DNA of 64,000 nt from Hyparrhenia diplandra (Eukaryota; Streptophyta; Magnoliopsida; Poales; Poaceae): positions 1 through 64,000 of the forward strand of contig JADLZK010013210.1 in NCBI GenBank assembly GCA_015847255.1, read 5' to 3'. Position numbers and translations under genes: made by a program. Of this stretch, positions 9,395 through 22,920 are shown in pieces. Every line of letters starts with the position of its first letter. Position 1 is the stretch's first letter. A model generated the notes under the pieces. That model was given only the letters and a program-made list of their open reading frames with translations. It ran no database searches and was not told where the DNA came from.

Positions 9395-12300
9395 TGATGT
9401 CGCCTAGGAGCCCTAGAGGGGGGGTGTGAATAGGCCTGTACCTTAAAATCACCTGTAAAAACTCAACTCAAGCAATTTTCAGAACAACGCGCGACACTGC
9501 CGCGTGTTTGGTGCGGCACTGCCTCTATGCGTGGCACTGCCGCGCGTTTGGTGCGGCACTGCCTCACCTGGCAGACAAACACAAACTGCAGTTTGAAATC
9601 TAAGCAATGAAACTTAGATCGAGTGAATTTCCCAAGTTCCTGCACACAAATATATCACAGATATCCAATAGAAAGTACCAGGAACACTACAACAAAGTGG
9701 ATCGGGACAAACCCTAGCTCACAAGAATATATATGCAAGAATGTAAAAAGCACACGTGAGACAAGGATTTTTCCCCGTGGTTCACCGTCGCCACAAAGGT
9801 CGGGTTACGTCCACGTTGTTGAGGTATCCACAAAAGGATTGGGATTCGCCACACAAGCTGTCCCCTTCCTCGTTCTCAAGTCAAGGGAATGAACCCTTGA
9901 GATGAGGGGTGATTTTTCTTGATTTTGAGTGAGGTTACAAAACCTCCCAAGGTCGCCACACTAGTCAAGTACTCAAGGGCGACGCCTAGCCGGGCTAGGA
10001 GCAAGCTCCAAGAGTAACAACCCCTAGAACCGCCGACCAAACGTGAACCAAATGCTCTTTCAAGATGGGGAATTTGTAGATCCGGTCTCCAATCGCAGTT
10101 TGCTCTCTTTTCCCTCAAGTTTTGATGGTGGGAATCGAAATCTAGCTTGGGGAGTGGAGGAGCAACAATGGAGGAGAGAGAGAAGAGCTTTGGTTCTGTT
10201 CTTCCACGAAATGAACGTTGGGGAAGAAGAGGTGACCGTTGGGGAGGGGCTGAAGGGGTATTTATTCCAGACTGGCCCCAACGGTCAGTTAAGTGCGGCA
10301 CTGCCTCACTAAACGCGCGGCACTGCCGCGCCTGCCAGAACAACAAAGTGTAAAAAGTGTCTCAGCTGGCTGTTTTGGCTGTGAGGTGATGTTTTTGGCT
10401 GAGTTGGAGGTTTGAGCATTTAGTTTACATGTAGCCAAGGGTCCTAGGATCCCTCTTAATAGTACAGCATTTCCTAAACTCAAGATTCAAAAGAGAAATG
10501 AATTTAAATCGTTGAGAGTTGGAAACACCACCAAAATATAACCGGAAGTCCTTGAACCCGTACATCATCCTCTATCATCTTTGTCTCATTCAACAATACA
10601 CAATTTGGCTTTGCTTCCATACTATGTGGAATACCATCAAGTTTACCTATTTGTTGAACCTTGAATATACTTGTTACTACACAATCCACAAGTATATGTA
10701 ATAGACTTAGTTTCCTGTTCAACACTTAGCAAACTTATTAGACCTTTAATTATGTTGTCATTCAATTCACCAAAACCCACTAAAGGGCTAGATCCACTTT
10801 CAATCTCCCCCTTTTTGGTGATTGATGACAACACAATTAAAGCTTACAAGAGATTGATAAGCATTAAGATTTTGAATCCTATGATATAGTGAGCTCCCCC
10901 TAAATGTGTGCATTGAAGGAAATTCAACTTTTGGCCTCAAATGCCAAATGCACATATTTAAGATAAAGTGTGGGAAATCTCCTATATCTTAGCATCCTTG
11001 GGGTGCAATGTGTTACATAATAACCGTGATGCTCATGACAGTTCATGCACTCAAAAGATAAACAATCCACCATACAAGGCATGAATGTCACACACCAGCA
11101 TAAATGGTCCTTAAAGAGCATTAATTTAAGCTATCATCCTTGCACATACCACACAGATTTTGAAAAATCTTACATGCCTCTCCTTTACCCTTCAAAACCA
11201 CGTATTAATCTCACTTTAATATTTCTCCCCCTTTGGCATTAATCTCCAAAAAGGATCTTCACAATTTTGACATCACTTGAACAGTCTTCATTTGGCTTTA
11301 TGGAAGGTTCGCAATGTTTTTGGTTGTCAATAGATAGCTCAGGGGCCATATAATGAGTATATATGTACCCAAAACCAAAACTAGTCATTAGAGTTCAGAA
11401 ACCAACTATCATGAGCTGTAAAGGTGCGGCATCGGGCGCCTTTTTTGTGCGGCAATCGTCCCAAACCACAGAGACAAAGACATGTCACCTCACCGAAAAT
11501 GCCATAATTTTTCACTCCGAACTCTGATTTCAGTGATCTTGGACTTTTTGGAAAGCTTATTTCGAGAGCTATCCATACCAACCAATGGCAAGCCCAAAGA
11601 TCAAAATGCTCAAGTGTTGTTCTATTGAAAGTATCTTCACAAGTTGATGCCAATTGGAATGAATGCTCATATCTCATGGTATCACCTAGACAATGCTCAC
11701 AAAGACAAGAGATAGAATTAAATTGCACAAGCTAGAGTTTCACAACTAGTAACCCTTTAGATGTGGAAGGCATGGTGAGTCACTAATTGTAAAACCTCAT
11801 AACATAGACTAAATTCCCCCTTTTGATAGTGCATACATATATATGTGGAAAGCAAGAACATATGTACTTTTGGTCAATTAAGTCCAACCAAGGGAATTTA
11901 AGCTATATTATGGAGAGTAGCTACTAAAGTGATAAAGTTGCAATCCAAATGAATATGAGAGTCAACATTACCAATTTGGATTGAATTAAGGTAGCATACT
12001 CAAGAGAAACTCATTCTCACCATGAGACTACACAAATCACTAAAAGAAAAGGTTAGTCTCAAGAGACACAAGGTATAGGATGGGCTCCCCCTTAATATGT
12101 GCATCAAGTACTTGAATTACTTGTGAGATGCACTTGAATCGGTTTAAGAGTCAAGAGGGGTTCATCCTATATCTCGATCAAGGCACAATAAATTTGCAAT
12201 AATTGAAATTATGCCAACAAAACATACCACCACCAAGGTAGATAGATCACCACACAAATTTTCATTGATATGACAATCATAAGTAAGACTTCAATGATTT

Positions 12301-13677
12301 GGATGGCCATAGTTCTCACTTGATGAAATGTGGTGAATTAGGACAATTGTGATCATCCAAGCTCCATATTAGGTTCCGAAGTTCTTTCTTTACCTAGTGC
12401 AGCCCACATAGAGAGCAAAGAAGGTAAAATTCATGAATTTTGAAAATTGAGAACTAGGAGTTACCACTCTTTGTTTGCAAGATCCTTTAGTGATCAATGG
12501 GATGGATCAAGAGCACTTGATGAGCTCTAGAGAGGAGAAATAGCAATGAAAGTCCACTCTTCAATTATTTCCTCCATCTCATCCAAATCTTGTTCCACTA
12601 AAGGATTGGGGCATTCAACATTTAAACCGGGAGCACTTGGTTTATAAAGACCGAGACCTCCTAGAATAAGCGTGAGGCACCTAGAGACTCCACAGAACTA
12701 TCCATCCTCCTTTTGCACATGTGTTGGACTCGCACATCATATACTTGAAGAAATCAATAATCACACAAGATTTAGGCTAAGCTCCCCTAAATTTGTGCAT
12801 ACAAGAGTACACAAAGCCCATGAAGCACATCAATAATATGAGGTCAAGGGAGAAGTTTGCACTATATTCCAACCGATTTCAAGCTCCTTCAAGCCGCTTG
12901 CAATCCAAAAGTTTCAGCTGATTTCAGTTGCCCTTAATTGATTTCAGCTAGTACCAACTGATTGTAACTCATTCTTTGCTACATGTAATCGCTGAAAACA
13001 ACTATTTTCAACTAGTTTGAACCGATTTGATCCGGGCCGTCTCGAGAACCCTCACCGACACTTTTATTCCAACTAGTTGCAATTACTTGCTACTACTACT
13101 TGTACTCCGATTGCAACTCATTTGCATCCTTGTTGCGAGTTCTTTTTAACTTGTGCTAAAATTTTATCCCATTAGAACTCTATTTGATAAGACAAAACAA
13201 TTTTCTACCAAAAGTGCTCAAATCTGAAACCGCACTAATGAAGTTTCTCATTTAAAACCAAGTTGAAATTGATTTTCTTCCCAACCAATTATCATGCCAA
13301 TTGTACAACAACAAGTAAAAGATGTGTGTATCATGCTCACAAAGTTTTAGGTCAATTCATCAAGATTTGATCTTTAAATTCCATGCTTGAAGGCGGTCGG
13401 CCAACTCGATTTCCAATTCTGGACAGTATTTGTTGATTCACTTCATTTCTCTTCTTCTTGTCCGATCTTGAGATGAAATTGGTTGAACATACTCTCAAGA
13501 TATTATTCCCATTCAGTCCTCTCATCAACGCTTATTATCTTGTGAATTCCTCCAATATAGCTCATCCAATTTCAACCTCAAACTTGATTTTGCCTAATCT
13601 CAGATTTTGATTTCTTTGACCTCTAGCAAAACTCATCTTTCTTTAGGTGAATAGTAACCTTTAAGCTTGTGGTTTAT
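9395..13677 (-). repeat. Sirevirus-like LTR and flanking Sirevirus sequence
   Basis: The left edge (TGATGTCGCCTAGGAGCC, then GAGGGGGGGTGTGAATAGG) is characteristic of Sirevirus LTR ends. A TATA-like box (AATAAATA) lies on the minus strand at 10259-10266. CpG-rich modules GTGCGGCACTGCC occur at 9.49-9.56, 10.29-10.33 and 11.42-11.46 kb. The CTCCCCCTTTTTGG / CTCCCCCTAAATGTGTGCA style of sequence around 10.8-12.8 kb is also typical. The U3 end is not certain. A segment at 11.74-12.0 kb is repeated, diverged, at 21.61-21.85 kb, so more than one LTR may be present. The sequence is interrupted at 13678 by another element. Confidence 0.6.
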
Positions 13678-16647
13678 TGTCACGCCCGGTTTTCCAAAGA
13701 AGACTAGACTTCGCCATATGTGTGCCCGTAAAGTCCACACATATAGCCCGTAATAGATAAATATCGAAACAATGCTTTAAAACGTAAAATATAACTAAAC
13801 AAACACTTACAACTTATCGATTGTAACGCGGAACGGTTGCTAAACTTCTCGTGCTCCATTCTTATCGTGACGCTTGATTTGGGGGCTCCGTATGCCAAGC
13901 ACTCCGATTAGCATCCTCAACATCTTCATCCATCTTTTGTGCAGCTTTTTACTAATGCATCGAGGGTGGGTGAAAATAGCAAGAGTGAGTCCATGTCGAA
14001 CTCAAAGAAATATAGCAAGACAATATCTACCCAAAACCCATGATCACTATAACATAATAATGTAGAGCATAAACGATAAATTATGAACTATTAAACAAGC
14101 ATAGGTCATCATCTTTAATGCAAGAGTTCCAAGGCCGCTCGTGGACCGTGAGCACGGCCGATATACCGTTTTAAACTCAGCAGAGGTGTACACTTTCACC
14201 GTAAGTCATGATTTCCAAATGCTTGGGTTAGCTAGACCCGTAACACCGGAGATCACATAAAGCCTTTCAAAGGTTTATCTAAAAATATTAGTGGCCAACG
14301 AAAGCGATACAACCCCGTTTCTCCCATTCCCAAGAAACCACCAACAAAGATAGATAAGGTCCATTTGACCGACTAAAGCCCGAGCCATATAGCCCCTCAC
14401 GGTATTGCATCGGTTGTCCGGGATGACCACTTACGTACAAGTCCACATGTTGCTAAACAATTCACATTTAAAGTTCATTGCATAAACATCATTCAAGTCA
14501 TATGATCATGGTTTAAAGCTAGCATATCCCAAAACTATACTTGCCTTTTATAGTTGCTCCAACCTTCTCATATGTTGCTTCCTGGTCATCGACTTCCAAG
14601 CTCCGGCGCCCAATAAACGGTTCTTGTTCTACTCGTAGCAAACATCACGCATAGGCAACATACAAGCAACAAATAAAAACATCTAAGAACAATAGATCAA
14701 GAGTTTGAAAACAACGTGCTAAGAGAGAACGCAAGAATCGCCGATATGAGCTATCGTTAAAAAGAAACGACTATCGTGAGTTTATATTATAAATATAAAA
14801 GATTGGAAAACCCTATATGCTTGACTTCTTTTAATATATGAAAATCATGTGAATAACATTAATTTGGATTAGTCACATCAAATTTGAATTCAAAAACGAG
14901 TTGGATGTAGACATATTTTATTTGTGAACATGTCATATAATTTAATCATGTTTAATTTTATCTTTGCAAAATAAATTGATTACACATGAGAGGTAAACAA
15001 GTTATCATATGGAACGTGTTTGATCTAAGCAAATTATAATTTAGAAACATATTAAGATTAGCAATTAATCACATTGGCATTTTATTCGAAATCACCGAGT
15101 ATAAAACCTATATTACTTTTTAATTAGAAAACATATTACATAAACCATTAATCAAATAATTATTTGACTTAACAAAATCATATGTATGTGACATGAAGAA
15201 CTTTAGCACTACTGCGAAGATCGCGACGCTTACAAAACTAACGCAAACCGAACGGATTGATTTGGACATAAAACGAAGAAAAAGCGGAGATAACTAACTG
15301 GATGGCATTTTCGTAATTATTTCATCTTCTACCTTGGGCTTGTTCTTCATCCTCACGTGCAGTTCGTGTACAGCCATGGCAACCATGGGCTGCTGCATCT
15401 CGCGGAGGGGAAAGGAGATCGACCAACAGGGGGCGGACGGCCGGAGCACCATCAGCGGCGCAGCACGGGCCCTCGTGTGGGGTCTAGGCAGGGCTGCCCA
15501 ACCTGCCCGTGTGACGATGGCCAACTGGCCATGGAAGGCGGAGCTGCTGCTCTGTACCTCAGCGGGGAGGCCGACCGTGGGGCGCGAACGGGGTGGCGTG
15601 GGCGCGGCTCGCGGGCACACAGCTCCCAAGTGGCCGGAGGATGGGATCCAAGGGCGCGGGATGGCCAGAGACGACGGAGAAAGACGACGTCCATGGAGTT
15701 CGCCGGAGTACATCGCCGGAAAAGAAGAACGGAGAGGAACTTGGTCAAAACATGATGGATTCGGACAAACGAATATACCACGGCGTAGAGAACGACGAGA
15801 TCTACCTCGTGGTGGATACGGTTTGTGCCGGGGATGACTGAGATGACGGAAAAGGTCGCCGGAGTACTCGCCGGAAACCTAACCTTTTTCCGAACTTCGG
15901 CGAGGCATACAGAGCGCTACGGGTGGCCGCTCGGGATGGGCATTTCAGATCTGGATTCAGCGCATCGATAGGAAGACCGGCATGTATTTATATGTAGGGT
16001 TTTGAAATGTTTCGAATTTTTTAATTTCGGGATTAAATTAATTCTAGAAAAGTCCAGAATTCATTTTAAGCCACGAAAAATATTCAAGACTCCGAAAATT
16101 CAGGGAAAATTCTCAAAGATACCTTGGATCATGATGAACCCAAATAAAACATTTAGAGCTCATGGAAAGGTATTAGAGAGGATTTAGAAAAAAAGAAAAA
16201 TTAACGATAGTGCGAGAGAAAGCTCCCGAAAAAGCACAAAACGTTTTCGGATGGTTTGAAGGGATGGATTGATGAAGCTTGATCATATAGAGATGATCTG
16301 GAGCAAGAGACAAAAGATTGGGTGAAACTTACGACAAGAATTGAATTAGAAAAACAAGAAATTTGGTAGAGGAAAAGATAACGAGAGAGTAGGAGAGGAG
16401 ATCGTCACCCTAACTACATCTTAAAACTTAGCACACTTAAACCATTAAACTCAAGCAGCAAACAAACATTACATCAAGCAACAACCCATCAAATTAATTC
16501 AAAAGAGTTTACAACATTTTTTTTTCTATAACTAAATTTGCACTAAATTAAACTAAACTTGCAAAATTTTATATAAACATTAAAATCATTTATTTTATTT
16601 TTGTGTTTGTTATGCACAACCCAAAATGGAAATTTTGGGGTGTGACA
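13678..16647 (-). repeat. 3' LTR of the coding-free element
   Basis: 2970 bp. On the minus strand a TATA box (ATATAAATA) is at 15985-15993. Downstream of it in the direction of transcription, 15.29-15.86 kb is strikingly GC-rich inside otherwise AT-rich LTR sequence, probably the R/leader region. The overlapping ORFs in that GC-rich block lack any recognisable domain. Confidence 0.88.
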
Positions 16648-18579
16648 ATTCTACCCCATTTTAACAGAATCTCGTCCCGAGATTCGGAGAGACTAGAGAG
16701 AAAGATCAAGTAGATTGAAACGGTTGTTTAGAGACCATCAAAGGTTGATGACAAAGCTAAAGGTTGGTCACTAGAAACATAGAGTGTTCGAAAGTGTTCC
16801 ACTTCCTTGATTTCAAGATTTATGAGATATATAATAAAATGATTACAAGTTAACAAATATTGATAAGAAGAATTGATATTCAAGGTTGATTTCAAGTGGC
16901 ATGACATATATGACATATATCCAAAGAATGACATATAAGCATTGCTAGAAAACAAAGATGAATTTTAGCCATCCGTTTACAAATGGAAGACTACGCAAAA
17001 GACAAGATTGGCCTAAGCAAGACAAACAAGAATGGAGACTGATCTTCAAAGTCAATTTTCCATGAAGCATGAGATATATCAAAAGAATGGAATTGCTAGA
17101 AAATGGAAGGTGAAGTATTAGTCATCCACAAAACATTTGGGAAGACTAAGCCAATAGACAAGGTTGGTTTGCACATTATGAAATGTACAGCAAACATTGA
17201 AGGTCCATCAAAAATGATAAACCAAAAGTGTCAAGGTCAAGAAAGGAGAGAGACTATGGGAGATACAAGGCAAGCAAGAGTGATGATAGTAAGCTTCTCA
17301 ACCTTACGTCATAGGATGATGCAAAGTAATCAAGAATGATGATGATAAGCTTTTTCAGTCTTGCATCATAGGATGCACGAGATGGTGTTCAAGATTTCCT
17401 TAATTCAGGAATTATGATGTAAACAATAATGGGACAGTGGAGTTAATAAACATCAACAAGGTTAATGAGGAATGATATCATAGACTATCTCAATCATCAA
17501 GATATGCAAGGAGTAACATTGAAGTCTCACAAGAGATCAATAAACAATAAAGATAACAAGGTATTGGTTAGATCATTGCATCACAACAAGAAGCAACTAT
17601 TAGCAAGGGACGAAGATTGATGAAAGATTGACCAGTCTTTTTGTGGTTTGAGATTCTTTGAGATGCAAAGCAAGGATCAAGGTTAGCTAAATGATGGTAG
17701 GGGAGATCAAGGTAGATCTTTGATCCTCATTGTTTTCAACTAAAATACTAGATTGATGGTAGTAGCGGGTGCTACCCCACTTTAACAAAGATAAAACTAT
17801 GCTCAAGATTTTTTTTTAATTCCTAAGAAGAAGGAATGATATCAAGGGTGCATAAGAGCTTGGTGAACAAGACGGATAACAAGGAATTTTATATCTTTGC
17901 CTTGCGGGGTGGAAAAGCAAGGACCACTATTAGCATAAGATGATGACCGAACAAGGTTATAGGATAAGCAAAAAGGGAAAGGTGTGATAAGGTGTAAGAA
18001 ACCAGTTGGCAAATATTCTGGTTGATAAAAGATTGATAAGTGGAGAGAGAACTCTACCCCACTTAACAAAGACGTAAGTACACCCTATGTGGTTACCTTA
18101 AGGGACTTCTTCTAAACACCACACACCAAAGATTACAACAAACATGACAAGCACACAAAACATCATCAGTTCTACACGTGCTTCTCCAAAAATGGTAGTC
18201 ATCCTAAAGGGCAGGTTAGACATGATGAAAGGTCATCGTATATTTTGAATGAGATAGGATAAGAATTTTTTTTGTAAAACAACGTAAAAACAAAAACTCA
18301 AGGAGTTAAGAATTTCCATAACTCAAAGGAAGCTATCAAGGAGGAGGTACAATAGAACAAGGAAGAGAAAAATAACCAAAATTCAAAAGCCAAGGAAGTA
18401 AGCAATAACAACTCAAAGGAAGCTATCAAGGAGGAGATACAACAAGACAAGGATGAGAAAATACTCAAAATTCAATAGCCAAGGGATGACAAAATAGTTT
18501 TATGACCAAGATAGGTTTGGAAAACGACCAGTGCTATCTAGGCATACGTCCTACAGTCAACACCGCTCTGATACCATTC
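16648..18579 (-). other. Non-coding interior of the LARD-like element
   Basis: AT-rich, with no recognisable coding sequence. It contains short tandem duplications: about 91 bp twice at 18.30-18.49 kb (AAGGAAGCTATCAAGGAGGA in both units) and about 62 bp twice at 17.28-17.39 kb. The PBS is at its right end. Confidence 0.8.
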
Positions 18580-21535
18580 TGTCACGCCTGGTTTTCCATA
18601 GAAGACCAGACTCGCCATATGTGTGCCCAGAAAGTCCACACATATAGCCCAGAATAGATAAATATCAGAAACAATGCTTTAAAACGTAAAATATAACTAA
18701 ACAAACACTTACAACTTATCAGAGTAACGCGGAATGGTTGCTAAACTTCTCAGGCTCCATTCTTATCAGGGACAGTTGACTGGGGGCTCCGTATGCCAAG
18801 CACTCCGATTAGCATCCTCAACATCTTCATCCATCTTTTGTGCAGCTTTTACTAACAGACTGAGGGTGGGTGAAAATAGCAAGAGTGAGTCCATGTCGAA
18901 CTCAGCAAATATAGCAAGACAATATCTACCCAAAACCCATGATCACTATAACATAATAATGTAGAGCATAAACGATAAATTATGAACTATTAAACAAGCA
19001 TAGGTCATCATCTTTAATGCAAGAGTTCCAAGGCCGCTCGTGACCGTGAGCACGGCTGATATACCAGTTTTAAACTCTGCGCAGAGGTGTACACTTTCAC
19101 TGTAAGTCATGATTTCCAAATGCTTGGGTTAGCTAGACCCAGAACACCGGAGATCACATAAAGCCTTTCAAAGGTTTATCTAAAAATATTAGTGGCCAAC
19201 GAGCGATACAACCCCGTTTCTCCCATTCCGGCAAACCACCAACAAAGATAGATAAGGTCCATTTGACCGACTAAAGCCAGAGCCATATAGCCCTCACAGC
19301 TGTACGGTTGTCCCGGATGACCACTTACAGACAAGTCCACATGTTGCTAAACAATTCACATTTAAAGTTCATTGCATAAACATCATTCAAGTCATATGAT
19401 CATGGTTTAAAGCTAGCATATCCCAAAACTATACTTGCCTTTTATAGTTGCTCCAACCTTCTCATATGTTGCTTCCGGTCATCGACTTCCAAGCTCCAGC
19501 GCCCCACAAACGGTTCTTGTTCTACTCGTAGCAAACATCACGCATAAGCAACATACAAGCAACAAATAAAAACATCTAAGAACAATAGATCAAGAGTTTG
19601 AAAAAACAACATGCTAAGAGAGAACGCAAGAATCGCCGATAACAGAGCTATCGTTAAAAGAAACGACTATCGTGAGTTTATATTATAAATATAAAAGATT
19701 GGAAAAACCTATATGCTTGACTTCTTTTAATATATGAAAATCATGTGAATAACATTAATTTGGATTAGTCACATCAAATTTGAATTCAAAAACGAGTTGG
19801 ATGTAGACATATTTTATTTGTGAACATGTCATATAATTTAATCATGTTTAATTTTATCTTTGCAAAATAAATTGATTACACATGAGAGGTAAACAAGTTA
19901 TCATATGGAACGTGTTTGATCTAAGCAAATTATAATTTAGAAACATATTAAGATTAGCAATTAATCACATTGGCATTTTATTCGAAATCACCGAAAGTAT
20001 AAAACCTATATTACTTTTAATTAGAAAACATATTACATAAACCATTAATCAAATAATTATTTGACTTAACAAAATCATATGTATGTGACACGAAGAACTT
20101 TAGCACTACTGCGAAGATCGCGACGCTACTGAAACTAACGCAACCGAACGGATTGATTTGGACATAAAACGAAGAAAAAGCGGAGATAACCGACCGGATG
20201 ACATTTTCGTAATTACCTCATCTTCTACCCCGGGCTTGTTCTTCATCCTCACGTGCGGCCAGTGTACAACCATGGCAACCATGGGCTCTTTGCATCTCGC
20301 TGAGGGGGAAAGGAGATCGACCAATTGGGGCGGACGGCCGGAGCACCATCGCGCAAAGACGGGCCCTCGTGTGGGGTCTAGGCGGCTGCCCAACCCGCCG
20401 TCGGCGACGATGGCCAACGGCCATGGAAGGCGGGAGCCGCCGCTCTCGCACCGGCGGGGGGAGGCCGACCGTGGGGCGCGAACGGGTGGCGTGGGTGCGG
20501 CTCGCGGGCACACGACTCCCAAGTGGCCGGAGGATGGGATCCAAGGGCGCGGGATGGCCGAGAGACGACGGAGAAAGACGACGTCCATGGAGTTCGCCGG
20601 AGTACATCGCCGAAAAAGAAGAACGGAGAGGAACTCGGTCAAAACATGATGGATTCGAGAAACAAATATACCACGGCATAGAGAACGACGAGATCTACCT
20701 CGTGGTGGAAACGGTTTGTGTCGGGGATGACCGAGATGGCCGGAAAAGGTCGCCGAGTACTCGCCGGAACCTAACCTTTTCCGAACTTCGCCGAGGCATA
20801 CAGAGGGCGCTACGGGTGGCCGCTCGGGATGGGGCGTTTCTGATCTGGATTCAGCATCGAGAGCAAGACCGGCATGTATTTATATGTAGGGTTTTGAAAT
20901 GTTTCGAATTTTTTAATTTCGGGATTAAATTAATTCTAGAAATGTCCGAATTCATTTTTAAGCCACGAAAAATATTCCAAAGACTCCAAAAATTCAGGAA
21001 AATTCTCAAAGATACCTTGGATCATGATGAACCCAAATAAAACATTTAGAGCTCATGGAAAGGTATTAGAGAGGATTTAGAAAAAAATTAACAGAAAGTC
21101 GAGATAAAAGCTCTGAAAAGCACAAAACGTTTTCGGATTGTTTGAAGGGATGGATTGATGAAGCTTGATCATATAGAGATGATCCGGAGCAAGAGGCAAA
21201 AGATTGGGTGAAACTTACAACAAGAATTGAATTAGAAAAACAAGAAATTTGGTAGAGGAAAAGATACTTGAGAGAGTAGGGAAAGGAGATCGTCACCCTA
21301 ACTACGTATTAAAACTTAGCACACTTAAACCATAAAACTCAAGCAAGCAAACAAACATTACATCAAGCAACAACCCATCAAATTAATTCAAAAGAGTTTA
21401 AAACATTTTTTTTTCTATAACTAAATTTGCACTAAATTAAAGTAAACTTACAAAATTTTATATAAACATTAAAATCATTTATTTTATTTTGTGTTTGTTG
21501 TGCACAACCCAAAATGGAAATTTTGGGGTGTGACA
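18580..21535 (-). repeat. 5' LTR of the coding-free element
   Basis: 2956 bp, colinear with the other LTR. The TATA box is at 20877-20885 on the minus strand and the GC-rich leader at about 20.19-20.77 kb. Differences between the two LTRs cluster at CAG/CTG sites (see findings). Confidence 0.88.
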
Positions 21536-21540
21536 TTTAT

Positions 21541-22920
21541 CCATTTGCAAAGACAACCTCCTTTTTGATACTTTTTCGTGGATAAGCTCAGACACAAGAG
21601 GTTATTAGTAACACAAGCACTAGCTTCTCATTTAGTAACCCTTTATATGTGTTGAAGGCAAGTGGGTCACTAAATGGAGAAACCTCATAACATGGACTAA
21701 ATCTCCTTAAAGAATCATGCATATTTTTGAGTGGAATAAAGATGTGAATATGCATGGTTGGTCATTTAAGTCCAAAGGGTAGATTTAAGCCATATTATGG
21801 TGAGTGGCTAACATAGACAAATCAACTCCATATCAATTAGAGAGAGAATACAACACATGGTTTTGAATTGATTGCCTTCATATGATAGCACACTCCATTT
21901 GAGGAACACATTCTCATATAGTGAGACTACATAAATCACTTAGAGAAAAGATTAGTCTCACAACTCTAGCCATTGAGTAAATTCCTTTCGATAAGTGCTC
22001 TAAGCATTTGAATTTCTCACATAGCACTTTATTCATTTAAGAACTTGGGATTTTCACTTTATGTCTAGGTCATGGCAACAATAGAATATTGAAAATGAAA
22101 TATGCATGCTAAGAGATACTCACAACCATTGTAGCATGTAGATGCTCGTAATGTAAGAATGAGAATTTGGCAATCTACCATATGACTAGATTCCATCAAA
22201 TAGAAAGGTCTTGAATTGTGAGTGATTAGTGGATTTACTTCACTTGAGCTTGATTCCACTTCTTGGACTTCTTCAAATTTGCTTGTATTCTTCATTAAGA
22301 AAACCAAGAGCCTAAATCCTTCAAACCAACTCATAGTATGCATGAATGAAGAGAGATTTTCTTCAACTTAAAATTCTTGATTTGAAGTCCACGGAAGAAG
22401 CTCAAGTCATCTATGAAGATGATCTATTCAATTCCAATCACACTTTTCTTTCAGGAACAACCACCGAACAAAATCTTCAAGTGCTTCATTTACCTAAGTG
22501 GCTACACAAGACACAAAGGAGTAAACTTTTGAACATAACTTGCACTTGAGATTTTAGATGTTACCACCCTTCTTGAATGTAATGAATGAGACAATATCTT
22601 CATCTTCACTTTGCTCATATGAAAGTGAAGATTTTGTACTTGAATTGAGAGGAATCAGGGGCTGTTGTCCGCATAGGTGCGGCATCGCTGCTCTCAAGCG
22701 CGGCACCGCCGCTCTGTAGTGTTGTTTGCAGAGGTCCGCAGGCTATCTTTGCATCGAGTTGTCACTGAATTTGGTGCAAAGCAGAACTTGAGCATTCCTC
22801 CACTCATTTTGGTGAGAATATTTCAACCATTCATGCTTCCCTAAGTGTCAACTCTCCACCATTATTAAGGTTTGATCACTTCATTGAAAAACATACCACT
22901 TTAGTGAAAAATAGACCAGT
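21541..22920 (-). repeat. Continuation of Sirevirus-like LTR sequence
   Basis: This is the right-hand half of the sequence split by the LARD-like element. 21.61-21.85 kb is a diverged repeat of 11.74-12.0 kb (CCTCATAACATGGACTAAAT block). A pair of CpG-rich modules (GTGCGGCATCGCTG, GCGCGGCACCGCC) lies at 22.68-22.71 kb. No coding sequence is supported. Confidence 0.5.

Larger units (their letters stand above)
13673..21540 (-). mobile_element. Complete coding-free LTR element (LARD-like) with TTTAT target duplication
   Basis: Two direct LTRs (13678-16647 and 18580-21535) flank a 1932-bp interior without credible ORFs. The LTRs read TGTCACACCCCAAAAT...GGCGTGACA on the minus strand. The 5-bp target duplication TTTAT is present at 13673-13677 and 21536-21540. 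The primer site TGGTATCAGAGC (reverse complement at 18565-18576) is 3 bp from the 5' LTR. A polypurine-like tract (AAAATGGGGTAGAAT) abuts the 3' LTR. Long LTRs, an intact primer site and no gag/pol fit a large retrotransposon derivative mobilised by a partner element. The host sequence reads continuously across it, from Sirevirus LTR to Sirevirus LTR. Confidence 0.9.

Noticed and set aside
15294..15837. Overlapping long frames on both strands in the GC-rich LTR block
   Set aside because: No recognisable domain, frames on both strands, and the same block occurs in the partner LTR with different frame lengths. Treated as LTR leader.
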